Shown here piece by piece: positions 25,851 to 34,359 of a stretch of DNA of 35,444 bases. The position numbers and the translations under genes were made by a program. The notes below the pieces were generated by a model. It searched no databases, was not told the origin of the DNA, and was given only the letters and a program-made list of their open reading frames with translations. Position 1 is the stretch's first letter, and every line of letters begins with the position of its first letter. The stretch is from Chordibacter sp038110535 (GTDB taxonomy: Bacteria > Verrucomicrobiota > Verrucomicrobiia > Opitutales > Seribacteraceae), in assembly GCA_038110535.1 (NCBI GenBank), contig JAYNJW010000018.1:1-35444 (forward strand), read 5' to 3'.

Positions 25851-27863
25851 ATGCATTTATTGGAAGAAATCACGGTCATTGCGACCGTCAGCGTATTGGT
25901 TACCCTAATTCTCGGGAGATTGAAACTCCCAGTGGTTGCCGGTCTCGTTTTATCCGGTGCCTTGGTGGGTCCAAAAGCACTCTCCCTTGCCCATGACCCC
26001 GAAGCGATCGAAGTAATCGCAGAGGTCGGGGTGATCTTTCTTCTTTTTACTATCGGACTGGAATTTTCCCTTGCCCGTTTGCGCAACATTTTCCGCCAAG
26101 TCGCCTTGGGTGGTTTGCTGCAGGTCAGCGTGACCGCCCTTGTCACCTCCAGTATTTGCATAGGTCTTAATCTTTCTCTTCCCGAAGCCATAGTCTATGG
26201 CTTTGTCTTCGCCCTATCCAGCACCGCCCTGGTCTTACGCACCCTGGGAGAGCGTGGAGAACTTGATGCTCCCCACGGGAGATTTATCGTGGGCACGCTT
26301 ATCTTTCAGGATCTTTGCATCGTGCCTATGGTTTTGGTTGTTCCCTTGCTTGCCGATGGTCTTGAAAGACCAGAAACTTGGCGGGCGATCATTGTGGCAC
26401 TTGGGAAAGCCGGCCTCGTGGTCACCCTGCTCTTTGCCACATCGCGCAAGGTAGTGCCCATGCTCTTTCGTCTGGTTGACAGTAGTCGAAGCAATGAAGT
26501 CTTCATCCTCACCGTTCTCTGTCTGTGCATTGGCACGGCCTACCTAACCTCGCTCACTGGGCTATCCCTCGCTTTAGGCGCATTCCTTGCCGGCATGATC
26601 GTGGCTGACACCGACTTCCGTCACCGGGCCATGGGAGATATTCTTCCACTACGGGATGTATTCGTCAGTTTTTTCTTCGTTTCCTTAGGGATGTTCTTTG
26701 ACTTTCAATTGCTCGCGGACAAACCATTGGAGGTCGGCTTACTCCTGCTCGCTTTTATTGGAGGCAAGGGACTGCTTGCCATTCTTGCTGCATCATTTAT
26801 GCGGTTTCCTCCACGGGCTGCATGGTTAGCAGGGGTCGGCCTTGCCCAGTTTGGTGAGTTTGGATTTGTTATTCTACAACTTGCAATTCACGAGGGCGTG
26901 GTAATCGATTCCGAAATCGGTCCGTTGCTCAATGCGGGAATACTAAGCATGTTCCTGACCCCATTGCTCGTTTACAAAGCCCCGCACTTTACCGCAGGAG
27001 AACGGGCACTCGATCCACTGGCAAAGCTCTTACGTGCACGCAGTGCGGAGGAATTGGAAGACCGTACGGTTGGCCATAATGATCATGTGGTTGTCATAGG
27101 CTATGGGCTGGCCGGACGGCTCCTTACCAACAGCCTCAGTCGCTTACAAATTGAGGCAGTGGCACTGGAGATGAATTCAGACAATGTCGAACTGGGCCGT
27201 CGGCTCGGAGACCCAGTCTACTATGCGGATGCCACCAGTGAGGAGGCCCTTGGTCATGCCCATGTGGAAAGTTGCCGGGCCATCGTCATCATGATCAACG
27301 ACAACCAAGCAATCGAGCGGGTCGTCTCCACCATTGCCCGGATGAAGGTGGAAGCACCGGTTTTTGTGCGTACACAATATATGCGGGGTTCGGAACAGTT
27401 AAGCATAAATATGCCAGTCAATGTGGTAGCGTCTGAAGTGGAAGGAGGGCTGGAAATTCTTTCCCTTGTTCTCCGTCAGCTAAAAATTCCCCGAAATTTA
27501 ATTGTGCGGGAAATTGATCAGGCACGCGAAGAAACCATGCACTCCGACCGAGGGTATTCTTCCTCTCCCCTTCCCCTTGGGGCTCATACAGGATTGAAGG
27601 ATTTAAAAGTTGAGAAATTATTGGTCACAGAACGAAGCCGGGTCATTGGACAATCGCCCCGCACCCTTGACCTGGCAGAAACTTCCGGCGTTTCCATCCT
27701 TGCCATCCGACGAGACAAATCATTACTGGTTCACCGAATTGCCGATGCCACTTTTGCAACAGGAGATCTGGTTTATTGTATTGGAAGTGATCAGGACCTT
27801 CGAACAATTACCCCTTGGTTTGACGGTGACAAAGTCGTTCAGGAAGCAGACGCCCACGGGTGA
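25851..27863 (+). CDS. CPA2 family K+/H+ antiporter with TrkA domains (Kef-like)
   Basis: A 670-residue inner-membrane antiporter. Residues ~1-380 form a multi-helix Na+/H+ exchanger domain, with GLVLSGALVGPKAL, LFTIGLEFSLARLR and ALSSTALVLRTLGERGE typical of KefB/KefC/YbaL-type proteins, and SLALGAFLAGMIVADTDFRH as the conserved transport core. A TrkA-N Rossmann domain begins near 412 with VVVIGYGLAGRLL, followed by an acidic E at the second strand (ALEMNSDN). A TrkA-C-like domain (~580-660) closes the protein. It probably exports K+ in exchange for protons under nucleotide control. The start is ATG without a clear Shine-Dalgarno. The gene converges on the zinc-finger gene with a 3-base gap. 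Confidence 0.92.
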   Translation: MHLLEEITVIATVSVLVTLILGRLKLPVVAGLVLSGALVGPKALSLAHDPEAIEVIAEVGVIFLLFTIGLEFSLARLRNIFRQVALGGLLQVSVTALVTSSICIGLNLSLPEAIVYGFVFALSSTALVLRTLGERGELDAPHGRFIVGTLIFQDLCIVPMVLVVPLLADGLERPETWRAIIVALGKAGLVVTLLFATSRKVVPMLFRLVDSSRSNEVFILTVLCLCIGTAYLTSLTGLSLALGAFLAGMIVADTDFRHRAMGDILPLRDVFVSFFFVSLGMFFDFQLLADKPLEVGLLLLAFIGGKGLLAILAASFMRFPPRAAWLAGVGLAQFGEFGFVILQLAIHEGVVIDSEIGPLLNAGILSMFLTPLLVYKAPHFTAGERALDPLAKLLRARSAEELEDRTVGHNDHVVVIGYGLAGRLLTNSLSRLQIEAVALEMNSDNVELGRRLGDPVYYADATSEEALGHAHVESCRAIVIMINDNQAIERVVSTIARMKVEAPVFVRTQYMRGSEQLSINMPVNVVASEVEGGLEILSLVLRQLKIPRNLIVREIDQAREETMHSDRGYSSSPLPLGAHTGLKDLKVEKLLVTERSRVIGQSPRTLDLAETSGVSILAIRRDKSLLVHRIADATFATGDLVYCIGSDQDLRTITPWFDGDKVVQEADAHG

Positions 27864-27866
27864 TTT

Positions 27867-28199
27867 TCAGGAACAGGAAACGCAGGTGGAAGCTTCGGGA
27901 GAAACTTCCAGACGTTCAGGAACTATCGGCTTTCCGCAAAAAATACAGATTCCAAAATGGCCATTTTCAATTCTTTGTAGAGCCGAAAGAACGGCTACCT
28001 TTTGCATCTTTTTACGTCTACGGGCTTCCAAAATGAGCTGTTGGTCCTGCATTGCTTCCATCCTCGATAATCGGCCCAAACTTTTATCGGGGGAAACTGC
28101 TTCCGCTGATTCCTCAGTTTTGGCTAGGTAATCCTCAATTTCCTCAAGAGATTTCTGCAGTAGTTTTTGATATACTTCCTGATTTTTTTGATCAGTCAT
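27867..28199 (-). CDS. small DksA/TraR-type C4 zinc-finger protein
   Basis: A 110-residue protein with an N-terminal helical, charged coiled-coil-like region (1-75) and a C-terminal four-cysteine finger: C85-x2-C88 (CIFCGKPI), then C106-x2-C109 (CVSC), ending one residue after the last cysteine. The preceding ALQRIENGHFGIC and PIVPERLEVSPEAS are diagnostic of the DksA/TraR family, whose members bind in the RNA polymerase secondary channel. It is shorter than E. coli DksA (151). The coiled-coil tip Asp-x-x-Asp-Ala of DksA is not evident, so it may be a TraR/YocK-like member of uncertain function. The frame extends to TTG 28235, but ATG 28199 is preferred. Confidence 0.83.
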   Translation of the reverse strand: MTDQKNQEVYQKLLQKSLEEIEDYLAKTEESAEAVSPDKSLGRLSRMEAMQDQQLILEARRRKKMQKVAVLSALQRIENGHFGICIFCGKPIVPERLEVSPEASTCVSCS

Positions 28200-28328
28200 A
28201 TGCAATAAAGCAGAGAGGTATTGAGGTTGGGTCAACCAAGGAATGTCAGTTCACCTATTTTAAAAAAATTTTCCTCTCTTTTGATGAAAGCTTGAATTCA
28301 TGCTAAAAGTTCATCACATTGTAGGAAT

Positions 28329-28781
28329 ATGAAAACTGCACTCACTACTCTCTTTATAGCCTTGCTCATGCAACCAGCCCTGTATGGTGCTGAAAAATGT
28401 GCCCTCATGTTGGAAGACGACATTGATCCGGAAGAATATTCTGAGGTCTTGGGCAAGAAGATCGAATTTTGCTGTGGTTCCTGCGTCAAAGCATTCGACA
28501 AGGCAACTGCTTACTACATCAAGGCTGTTCCTGAACTTGCCAAAAAATTCACCGAAGCGGAAAAGAAAGAACTCGGAGTGGACAAGGTAACCTTGCTCGA
28601 GCAACGTTTCTGCCCAATTTATCCAGATCGGATTGTAAATCCAGAATCCAAGAACTTGGAATATAATGGTAAGACTGTTTATTTCTGGTCATCCAGTGCT
28701 GAGCGCAAATGGAAAAAAGACCCAGAAAAATATTTCAAGGAAGCGATGGAGAGAGGACACCTTCCTCAGTTCAAATCCTAA
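28329..28781 (+). CDS. secreted YHS-like protein with one degenerate repeat
   Basis: A 150-residue protein with a signal peptide (MKTALTTLFIALLMQPALYG) and two YHS/TRASH-like modules. The first has C24 and the FCCGSC cluster (C48, C49, C52) before VKAFDKA. The second starts with FCPIYPDRIVNPESKNLEYNGKTVYF (short quotes CPIYPDRIVNPE and YNGKTVYF) and keeps C95, but has FWSSSA where FCCxxC is expected; KKDPEKYFKEA is the usual ending. YHS domains are associated with binding of copper or other heavy metals. The ATG is preceded by a good TAGGA. A strong terminator follows. Confidence 0.75.
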   Translation: MKTALTTLFIALLMQPALYGAEKCALMLEDDIDPEEYSEVLGKKIEFCCGSCVKAFDKATAYYIKAVPELAKKFTEAEKKELGVDKVTLLEQRFCPIYPDRIVNPESKNLEYNGKTVYFWSSSAERKWKKDPEKYFKEAMERGHLPQFKS

Positions 28782-28803
28782 GCAGAACTTTACTTTATCA
28801 TTG

Positions 28804-28838
28804 AAAGCCCTGTTGGAGTTCCCGGCAGGGCTTTTTTT
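28804..28838 (+). terminator. rho-independent terminator of the YHS-like gene
   Basis: A perfect 9-bp stem, AAAGCCCTG (28804-28812) with CAGGGCTTT (28826-28834), encloses a 13-base loop and continues into a T run to 28838. It sits 22 bases after the stop codon of the YHS-like gene. The T tract overlaps the stop of the opposing thiamine pyrophosphokinase gene, so it might also affect that transcript, though the opposite strand lacks a U run. Confidence 0.9.
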
Positions 28839-29484
28839 ATGCCTCCTTGGAAACAAATCCGTAAAGCACACCGCTCTCGCAAGTTACCCGAACATCATCG
28901 GATACGCAGCGGTTGCTTTGGCTGATCATTTTATCCCATGCAAAATCAACCTTTTTCAAATCCCATTCTAGACCATTGCTCTTTACGCCCTGGCAATCTC
29001 CCATAGGTAGTATTGATAGGTTTGCACCCGTACGCCCAATCAAGGAAAGTTCCACATTGGGCGTTATCCGGCTTACAAATTCGTGCTCGTCATCAAAAAC
29101 AATGGCCACCCTCGAATCCACCTGACCAGCAATCATCAGGTTGGAAAGCGTATGGTCCATCCGCTTACCAAGCCCACCAAGAACGATGATTTTGCGTGGT
29201 ATACCCTTTTCCATAACCCAAGCCAGTGCCTTTTCAAAATCAGTATGCACTTGATCTGATAACTGATGCCGATCAGCACGGGGAAATGCCTTTTCCATAT
29301 CAGAAAGATCACCACAGGAATCAAAGTCTCCCACAATCACATCCGGTTCTACCTTGGCATGTCGATGAGCCAACCACCCCCCATCCACTGCGACGATTAA
29401 ATCCGCCTCTTCCGCACGCCATCGCAAAAGTTTAGCAGAAGGGGCATGGCCCGCAAGTGTGATCAGCACAGTAAAATCTGACAT
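28837..29484 (-). CDS. thiamine pyrophosphokinase
   Basis: A 215-residue enzyme that converts thiamine plus ATP to thiamine pyrophosphate. Signature motifs are VAVDGGWLAHR, DVIVGDFDSCGDL, TDFEKALAWV and VLGGLGKRMDHTLSNLM, all conserved around the ATP/Mg2+ and thiamine sites; the C-terminal beta-sandwich domain has SILPMGDCQGVKSNGLEWDL. The length is typical. It starts at ATG 10 bases after the uracil-DNA glycosylase stop, and with ribE forms a cofactor/repair gene set on the minus strand. No THI-box (TPP riboswitch) is visible within the short spacers. Confidence 0.93.
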   Translation of the reverse strand: MSDFTVLITLAGHAPSAKLLRWRAEEADLIVAVDGGWLAHRHAKVEPDVIVGDFDSCGDLSDMEKAFPRADRHQLSDQVHTDFEKALAWVMEKGIPRKIIVLGGLGKRMDHTLSNLMIAGQVDSRVAIVFDDEHEFVSRITPNVELSLIGRTGANLSILPMGDCQGVKSNGLEWDLKKVDFAWDKMISQSNRCVSDDVRVTCESGVLYGFVSKEA

Positions 29485-29494
29485 GTAAAAACGA

Positions 29495-30448
29495 TTACTG
29501 AAAAAACTCCCGTTGCTTATCGCTGATAGGAAGTTGCAATTTCTCCATCACTAATAGCATATCTTCCCACACCTTACGCTTACTCGACTTGCTGGGGTTG
29601 TGGAGAAGGTAGGATGGATGATAAGTGACCATCATGGGAATATTAGCATATTCGTGCCAGGTGCCCCGCATCTGTCCGAGTCGGCGTTGAGGATCAGGCC
29701 CAAGCAAGCCATCCGTGGCAGTTTTACCCAGAGCAACCACAACTTTAGGCTGCACAATTTCCAACTGGGCACGCAAATAAGGAAGGCAGAAACTCATCTC
29801 CTCCTGGGTGGGCGGACGATTGCCATAAGCTCGTTCGTGCCGGGGCCGAAAATTGACCATATTCCCGATGTAAACTGATTCGCGTGATAGACCCATGGCT
29901 GCAATGATGCGGTCGAGCAATTCGCCGGCCGGACCCACAAAAGGTTCCCCCGAAAGCTCTTCTTCCGCACCCGGTGCTTCTCCACAAAAAAACAAATCCG
30001 CATCCAGGTTTCCCCTACCAAAAACGATTTTCCCATTGGGGTTCAGTTCGGATTTGCAGGTTTCGCACCCAAGAACCCGTTCCTGCAACCATGCCCACTG
30101 CTCAGCCTTACTCCCCTGAGGTAGGGAAACATCGGGCGGAGACAAGAGGGAAGGATTCACTTTCTGGGAAGATGACTTAGGTTTGTCCGTCTGAGGCAAG
30201 TGACGAATACTTGACGCAGGCTCAACAAGTAAAGGATCGGTATTCGCAGGTGATTCCTTGACCTGTACAACAGGCTGCTCATCCAGTTCGGTTGACTGAA
30301 ACTTAGGACCACCCAGTAAATTCTCCAAGGACTTCAGGGTAGATTCTTCGATATAGAGATGACGAACCCCTTCCGATCGTTGTCTCTTTAATTCCTCAAG
30401 CACCGCAAGAGCGGCATCTAGAGGCTCTATTTCAGTGAAAACACTCAT
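29495..30448 (-). CDS. family 4-like uracil-DNA glycosylase with missing Fe-S cysteine
   Basis: A 317-residue glycosylase. After a poorly conserved, Pro/Ser-rich N-terminal extension (~1-115), residues 116-310 match type-4 uracil-DNA glycosylases. C128-x2-C131 starts the Fe-S site, and GEAPGAEEELSGEPFVGPAGELLD is the catalytic motif region (quoted as GEAPGAEEE and PFVGPAGELLD). VVVALGKTAT and HPSYLL (H277) are the later motifs. It would remove uracil from DNA. In family 4 a third Cys follows NVVK (in KCRP); here the equivalent reads NMVNFRP with Phe200, while the fourth (C221) is present. The ATG overlaps the ribE stop as ATGA. Confidence 0.88.
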   Translation of the reverse strand: MSVFTEIEPLDAALAVLEELKRQRSEGVRHLYIEESTLKSLENLLGGPKFQSTELDEQPVVQVKESPANTDPLLVEPASSIRHLPQTDKPKSSSQKVNPSLLSPPDVSLPQGSKAEQWAWLQERVLGCETCKSELNPNGKIVFGRGNLDADLFFCGEAPGAEEELSGEPFVGPAGELLDRIIAAMGLSRESVYIGNMVNFRPRHERAYGNRPPTQEEMSFCLPYLRAQLEIVQPKVVVALGKTATDGLLGPDPQRRLGQMRGTWHEYANIPMMVTYHPSYLLHNPSKSSKRKVWEDMLLVMEKLQLPISDKQREFFQ

Positions 30449-31038
30449 GACTTTTCCTGAATTCGCTCGACATATTTTGCCAGCAGGTCGAATTCGAGGT
30501 TCAAACGGTCGCCCACTTTGCGCCCCTTAAGATTGGTCTTATCCAGAGTGTGAGGAATCAACCAAACCGCAAAAGAATGATCGGTCACCTCACATACCGT
30601 GAGCGAACATCCGTCGACAGCCACGCAGCCTTTATCGACCAAATACTTTGTGCTCTCGGACTCCAACCGCACCTGCAGGAAGAGGTTTTTTCCTCTCTCC
30701 TCAAATATTTCAATCACTCCAGGTCCATCGATATGTCCAGTAACAAAATGCCCACCAAGGCGGCCATTGGCAGCCAAGGAACGCTCCAAATTTACCTGAT
30801 CTCCAGGTCTAAGACCCCCAAGATTTGTCCGGGTCAGAGTTTCCTCTAACAAATCAAAGGATCCATTTGATGATCCCTCTTCCCGCATAGTCAGACAACA
30901 TCCATTGACCGCAAGGCTCGCACCTGCTGGCAAGCCATTCTCTGCCTCAAAAGGCAGATCCAAACTGAGTAGCCAAGACTCTTTTGCTTCCTGCAAACTT
31001 TTTACAGTACCAACTCCTTCAACGATTCCAGTAAACAT
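30445..31038 (-). CDS. ribE: riboflavin synthase alpha subunit
   Basis: A 197-residue riboflavin synthase, which dismutates two lumazine molecules to riboflavin in the last step of the pathway. Two homologous beta-barrel repeats are visible: MFTGIVEGVG with LAVNGCCLTM and ETLTRTNLG in the first, then GGHFVTGHIDG with VAVDGCSLTVCEV and PHTLDKTNL in the second. The start MFTGIVE is diagnostic. The gene is first in a minus-strand set with the glycosylase and thiamine pyrophosphokinase. The 94-base upstream gap is too short for an FMN riboswitch, and none is visible. Confidence 0.96.
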   Translation of the reverse strand: MFTGIVEGVGTVKSLQEAKESWLLSLDLPFEAENGLPAGASLAVNGCCLTMREEGSSNGSFDLLEETLTRTNLGGLRPGDQVNLERSLAANGRLGGHFVTGHIDGPGVIEIFEERGKNLFLQVRLESESTKYLVDKGCVAVDGCSLTVCEVTDHSFAVWLIPHTLDKTNLKGRKVGDRLNLEFDLLAKYVERIQEKS

Positions 31039-31090
31039 ATTCTTTTGTTAGTAAAGCATTAGAAAGTACTTGTTTCAATGGAAAGATAAT

Positions 31091-31118
31091 TTGACGATTA
31101 TCCTACGCTGCATAGCTT
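31091..31118 (+). promoter_or_regulatory. weak candidate promoter for the ankyrin gene
   Basis: TTGACG (31091-31096) is followed after 16 bases by TAGCTT (31113-31118), only three matches to TATAAT. It sits 15 bases before the ATG of the ankyrin gene. Read by eye; low confidence. Confidence 0.22.
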
Positions 31119-31132
31119 AAATTCTTACGCTT

Positions 31133-33586
31133 ATGCATATTTTTCGCACCTTCTTTCATCTTTCCAGCATTTTGGTGCTGTCAGGTTTTTTTATTTCAGC
31201 TACTGCCCGATCTGGTCCCATTTCGCAAACACTCAGCCGGGTTCCATCAGATTCTATACTCATCCTTAGTTTGGATGGAGAAAAAATCATTTCCAAGTCG
31301 GGAATCTTACAAAACCAAAGATGGACGCACCTTCTCAAGAGGCTGGAGGAGAATGGATCCCCCATCCGTAAATGGTTATCAGATTCCAATAGCAGCGGGA
31401 TTGAATGGCAAGAACCCGTGCAGTTTTTTGTGCGTCTGATGGAGGGGGAACGACCCCAACCGCAATTTGGTGCGATTGCGAAAATCAGTTCCAGCAAACA
31501 AGCGGACCGTACTCTTGCAGATTTGGCCAGCTTGTTGGGTCTTCGCCCTTCCAAGCACAACCCTAAAGTCTATCAAAGGACAACTCAGCCCTTCGCCATT
31601 GGCCGCCAGGGTGACTATTTTTTTCTTCTTGGTACCCTCTTTTTTCAGCAGGACACCCGCTTACCTGCCCTTGGGGATGAACTTACTCCATTTCTTTCTT
31701 CGCTCGTTGCTCAGGAGAAACAAAGGATTATGCCTTCCTCCCTCGCCAAACATGCCCAACACTCGGCTGACATTTCACTATACATCGAAGGAACCGGGAC
31801 TGGCAGAATCTTTGAAGATTGGCAGGGGAATACCCTCATTGAATCGATCCTTCCTTTGTTTGATCCGCTCTTACAGGACTCCTTTGGCGTTTTCTTGCAC
31901 TCCCTCCCGGGAAGTTTGCAAATTCAGGCATATAACTACGCCGCCATGGAAAACGAAACCCAATCGAGAGTTGAGCCCTTATCGATGATCGATCAATTAC
32001 CCGGTGATGCCCCCCTGGTTGCACGGTTTAGTTTTCCGGAGAATGAATTGCAGGATTTTTTGAGCGATGGGGTAGATACGGTGCTCCGTTTTCTTTCTGC
32101 CAATAAACTGGGTGCAGACACCGAGTTGCCCGGTTTTGATCTGAGTGCCCGGGAAATGTTAAAATTCCCTAGTGGCGATTTTGTGTTTGCGGGAGGGAGC
32201 TACCGGAGCAAACGGACATCTCTGCCAACCGGTCAATCTATTTCCCAGCTCAGTCCAATCTGGACAACTGGTATGAAAATCTCCCAACCCCTTGCCTTGC
32301 GTGAATTAATCGCGGGCATGAGTGCGGGGATGGGACTATCCTCCTTCCTTTACACCGAACAACTGAGAATGAACCAGTCTGAACAGGCTGCATGGATATC
32401 AACCCCGGAATACTCCCGGGAAATCAAGCTGGGAAAACCAATTGAACCGCTTGCTTTTCAACGCAGGAAATTATTGAATAATCATCCGTTTGCTCTGGAC
32501 TTCAATCCTGCCACTGCCGCCCGTTCTCTTCGTCAAGCAGATGGACTTTCTTTTGATCAACTTAAAAGAATAAGCTGGCTGGATGAATGCAAAAACTTCT
32601 CCCTTCGCATGGTTAGGCATGGTGCTCTCTCGGGAATGCTCACCCTTTCACAGGCCAACCGACAGGGTTGGCAAGTATTAGCAGACCGCCTTGGTCAGGA
32701 ATGGATCGATCTGATCAATGCCCGCCTGTTTCTTGCCATCGCCCGGGACGACCTCAACGAGGTAATCGAATCCGTGGCCATGGGGGCCCTGATTAATGCA
32801 AACGACCGCTTCGGCCACTCCCCTCTTCACTATGCTGCCTATCGGGGAAATGCTTACATCATGGATTATTTGCTCAGACACGGGGGCAACCCCAATACCC
32901 GGGGTAATCATCTAGCCACCCCTCTGCACAGTGCCGCTTGGGGGAAAAACCAGGAAGTCGTGGAACTTTTACTCGAGGATGGGGCAGAGGTGGATGCACA
33001 GACTGATGAGCAGGAAACGCCAATCATGACCGCCACCTTACGCGGGCAACTGGAAACCGTGGAAACCCTTCTTGCCCTATCCGCAGATCCTCACGCAGTG
33101 GACAAGTATGGATCCAACCTGATGGACCTGGCTGGTGCAAGTGGAAACAAGCAACTTGTTCAATTATTCAAAAAACTCGGAGTCAAAATACCCTACCCTC
33201 TGCATCTTGCTGCAGGAACTGGAGATTTTGCAGCAATCAAATCGCTCCTCGAAAAGGGCCGGTCAGTCAACGAGCAGGATTCCTTTGGAGCCACCCCCCT
33301 TCTAGTTGCTACCGTGGCAGGTCGGGAAGATATGGTTACTTATCTCCTTGAACACTCGGCCGACCCCAAAATTGAGGCAAAGGATGGATATTCCCTGGTT
33401 CACGGAGCCGCATTTTCCGGGAAAAAATCTCTTGTCCGCATGATGCTTGCTTATGGACTGGACATCAATCAACGCTACGGGCCCGACCAAATCACCCCAA
33501 GTGATGTGGCGGAGGAAGGGAGCGAAGGCTTGCGTTATCTTCGATCCATGGGCGGAAGGTCTGCATGGGAACTGGGACCTGAGTAA
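31133..33586 (+). CDS. secreted ankyrin-repeat protein with large N-terminal domain
   Basis: An 817-residue exported protein. It has a signal peptide (HLSSILVLSGFFISATA, ~8-25). Residues ~30-500 form a large domain beginning with SRVPSDSILILSLDGEKIISKSG, a pattern like DUF3352/DUF4836-type proteins. About eight ankyrin repeats follow from ~530 to 810: GHSPLHYAAYRGNAYIMDYLL, ATPLHSAAWGKNQEVVELLL, ETPIMTATLRGQLETVETLL, GATPLLVATVAGREDMVTYLL and others. Ankyrin repeats mediate protein binding; the N-terminal domain function is unknown. It is convergent with the metallopeptidase gene and stands alone. Its function cannot be inferred further. Confidence 0.8.
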   Translation: MHIFRTFFHLSSILVLSGFFISATARSGPISQTLSRVPSDSILILSLDGEKIISKSGILQNQRWTHLLKRLEENGSPIRKWLSDSNSSGIEWQEPVQFFVRLMEGERPQPQFGAIAKISSSKQADRTLADLASLLGLRPSKHNPKVYQRTTQPFAIGRQGDYFFLLGTLFFQQDTRLPALGDELTPFLSSLVAQEKQRIMPSSLAKHAQHSADISLYIEGTGTGRIFEDWQGNTLIESILPLFDPLLQDSFGVFLHSLPGSLQIQAYNYAAMENETQSRVEPLSMIDQLPGDAPLVARFSFPENELQDFLSDGVDTVLRFLSANKLGADTELPGFDLSAREMLKFPSGDFVFAGGSYRSKRTSLPTGQSISQLSPIWTTGMKISQPLALRELIAGMSAGMGLSSFLYTEQLRMNQSEQAAWISTPEYSREIKLGKPIEPLAFQRRKLLNNHPFALDFNPATAARSLRQADGLSFDQLKRISWLDECKNFSLRMVRHGALSGMLTLSQANRQGWQVLADRLGQEWIDLINARLFLAIARDDLNEVIESVAMGALINANDRFGHSPLHYAAYRGNAYIMDYLLRHGGNPNTRGNHLATPLHSAAWGKNQEVVELLLEDGAEVDAQTDEQETPIMTATLRGQLETVETLLALSADPHAVDKYGSNLMDLAGASGNKQLVQLFKKLGVKIPYPLHLAAGTGDFAAIKSLLEKGRSVNEQDSFGATPLLVATVAGREDMVTYLLEHSADPKIEAKDGYSLVHGAAFSGKKSLVRMMLAYGLDINQRYGPDQITPSDVAEEGSEGLRYLRSMGGRSAWELGPE

Positions 33587-33595
33587 GTTTTGCGA

Positions 33596-34348
33596 CTATC
33601 CTGACCGTCCAAGCGAAAATATTACTTTTCCATCCTTGGTAAGCTTCCGGTCCACTGCTCTGGCATCGGGGACAAACTCTTCCAGTTTTTGCCAGAACTT
33701 TGGGGAATGATTCATTTGGGCAAGATGTGCAAGCTCATGAAAGATCACATAACTTCCAAGCTCCTGTGGGAGCAGGATAATTCTCCAGTTCAGAGATAAA
33801 GTGCCTTTGGGTGAGCAGGACCCCCAGCGGGTTCGTTGATCCCCAATGCGTAGCTTTTTCGAATAAAGTCCGGCATAATTTTCTGCCCATTCCAACCATC
33901 CGGGAAGAAATTGATACGCCAGTTTGCGACAGGCCAGTTTAATCATCTCACCCTCCTGCCCTGACCTTGGCACCCGTATTCCAATCTGCTGGTTTTCAAG
34001 ACTGATCAATGGTCTGTCAGTGTATTCGTAAAACGAAAGGGAAACCTCACGCTCAACCATGCTTGGTCCGAGACAAATTTTTCCACCACCCTCAAAATAG
34101 TTCTGCATGGAAATAGGAGCTGGAAATTGCTGGCTTTTACGCCCTAACCATTCTTTCTGCTCCATCAAAAATTTTTCCGCTTTTGCCCAGGCCATACGGG
34201 AAGGAAAGGTAAGCAGGGCAAAACCTGTACTTTTCAACCTCAGGTTGATTCTGCGGGCACGCTTACTTTTTCTTAACTCACAACGAAGAGAACGAAGTTT
34301 TCCATCCTCGACGAATTCGAGAACTAGTTCCTTGGTTTGCAGGAACAT
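33596..34348 (-). CDS. YgjP/DUF45-type zinc metallopeptidase
   Basis: A 250-residue protein of the YgjP-like metallopeptidase family (PF01863, formerly DUF45). The zinc site is HELAHLAQMNHSPKFW: HExxH and a third His seven residues on, followed by the conserved Trp. The upstream TRWGSCSPKGTLSLNWRIILLP is the strongest family signature (quoted as TRWGSCSPKG and LSLNWRIILLP). It is probably cytoplasmic; the substrate is unknown. GTG 34354 is also possible, but ATG 34348 has GAAGGG at a 5-base spacing. It lies just after mazG and is probably co-transcribed. Confidence 0.88.
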   Translation of the reverse strand: MFLQTKELVLEFVEDGKLRSLRCELRKSKRARRINLRLKSTGFALLTFPSRMAWAKAEKFLMEQKEWLGRKSQQFPAPISMQNYFEGGGKICLGPSMVEREVSLSFYEYTDRPLISLENQQIGIRVPRSGQEGEMIKLACRKLAYQFLPGWLEWAENYAGLYSKKLRIGDQRTRWGSCSPKGTLSLNWRIILLPQELGSYVIFHELAHLAQMNHSPKFWQKLEEFVPDARAVDRKLTKDGKVIFSLGRSG

Positions 34349-34353
34349 GCTCA

Positions 34354-34359
34354 CCCTTC
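34354..34359 (-). promoter_or_regulatory. Shine-Dalgarno deciding ATG 34348 for the metallopeptidase
   Basis: The minus strand reads GAAGGG, TGAGC, then ATG at 34348. The GTG at 34354 overlaps the end of this element, so it is a less likely start. Confidence 0.6.

Noticed and set aside
27610..28131. Plus-strand open frame of 173 codons across the end of the antiporter gene
   Set aside because: It shares frame-shifted sequence of the antiporter and runs antisense to the zinc-finger gene; both real genes explain the region.
31039..31132. Possible FMN riboswitch upstream of ribE
   Set aside because: Only 94 bases are shared with the divergent ankyrin gene and no RFN-element signature is visible.
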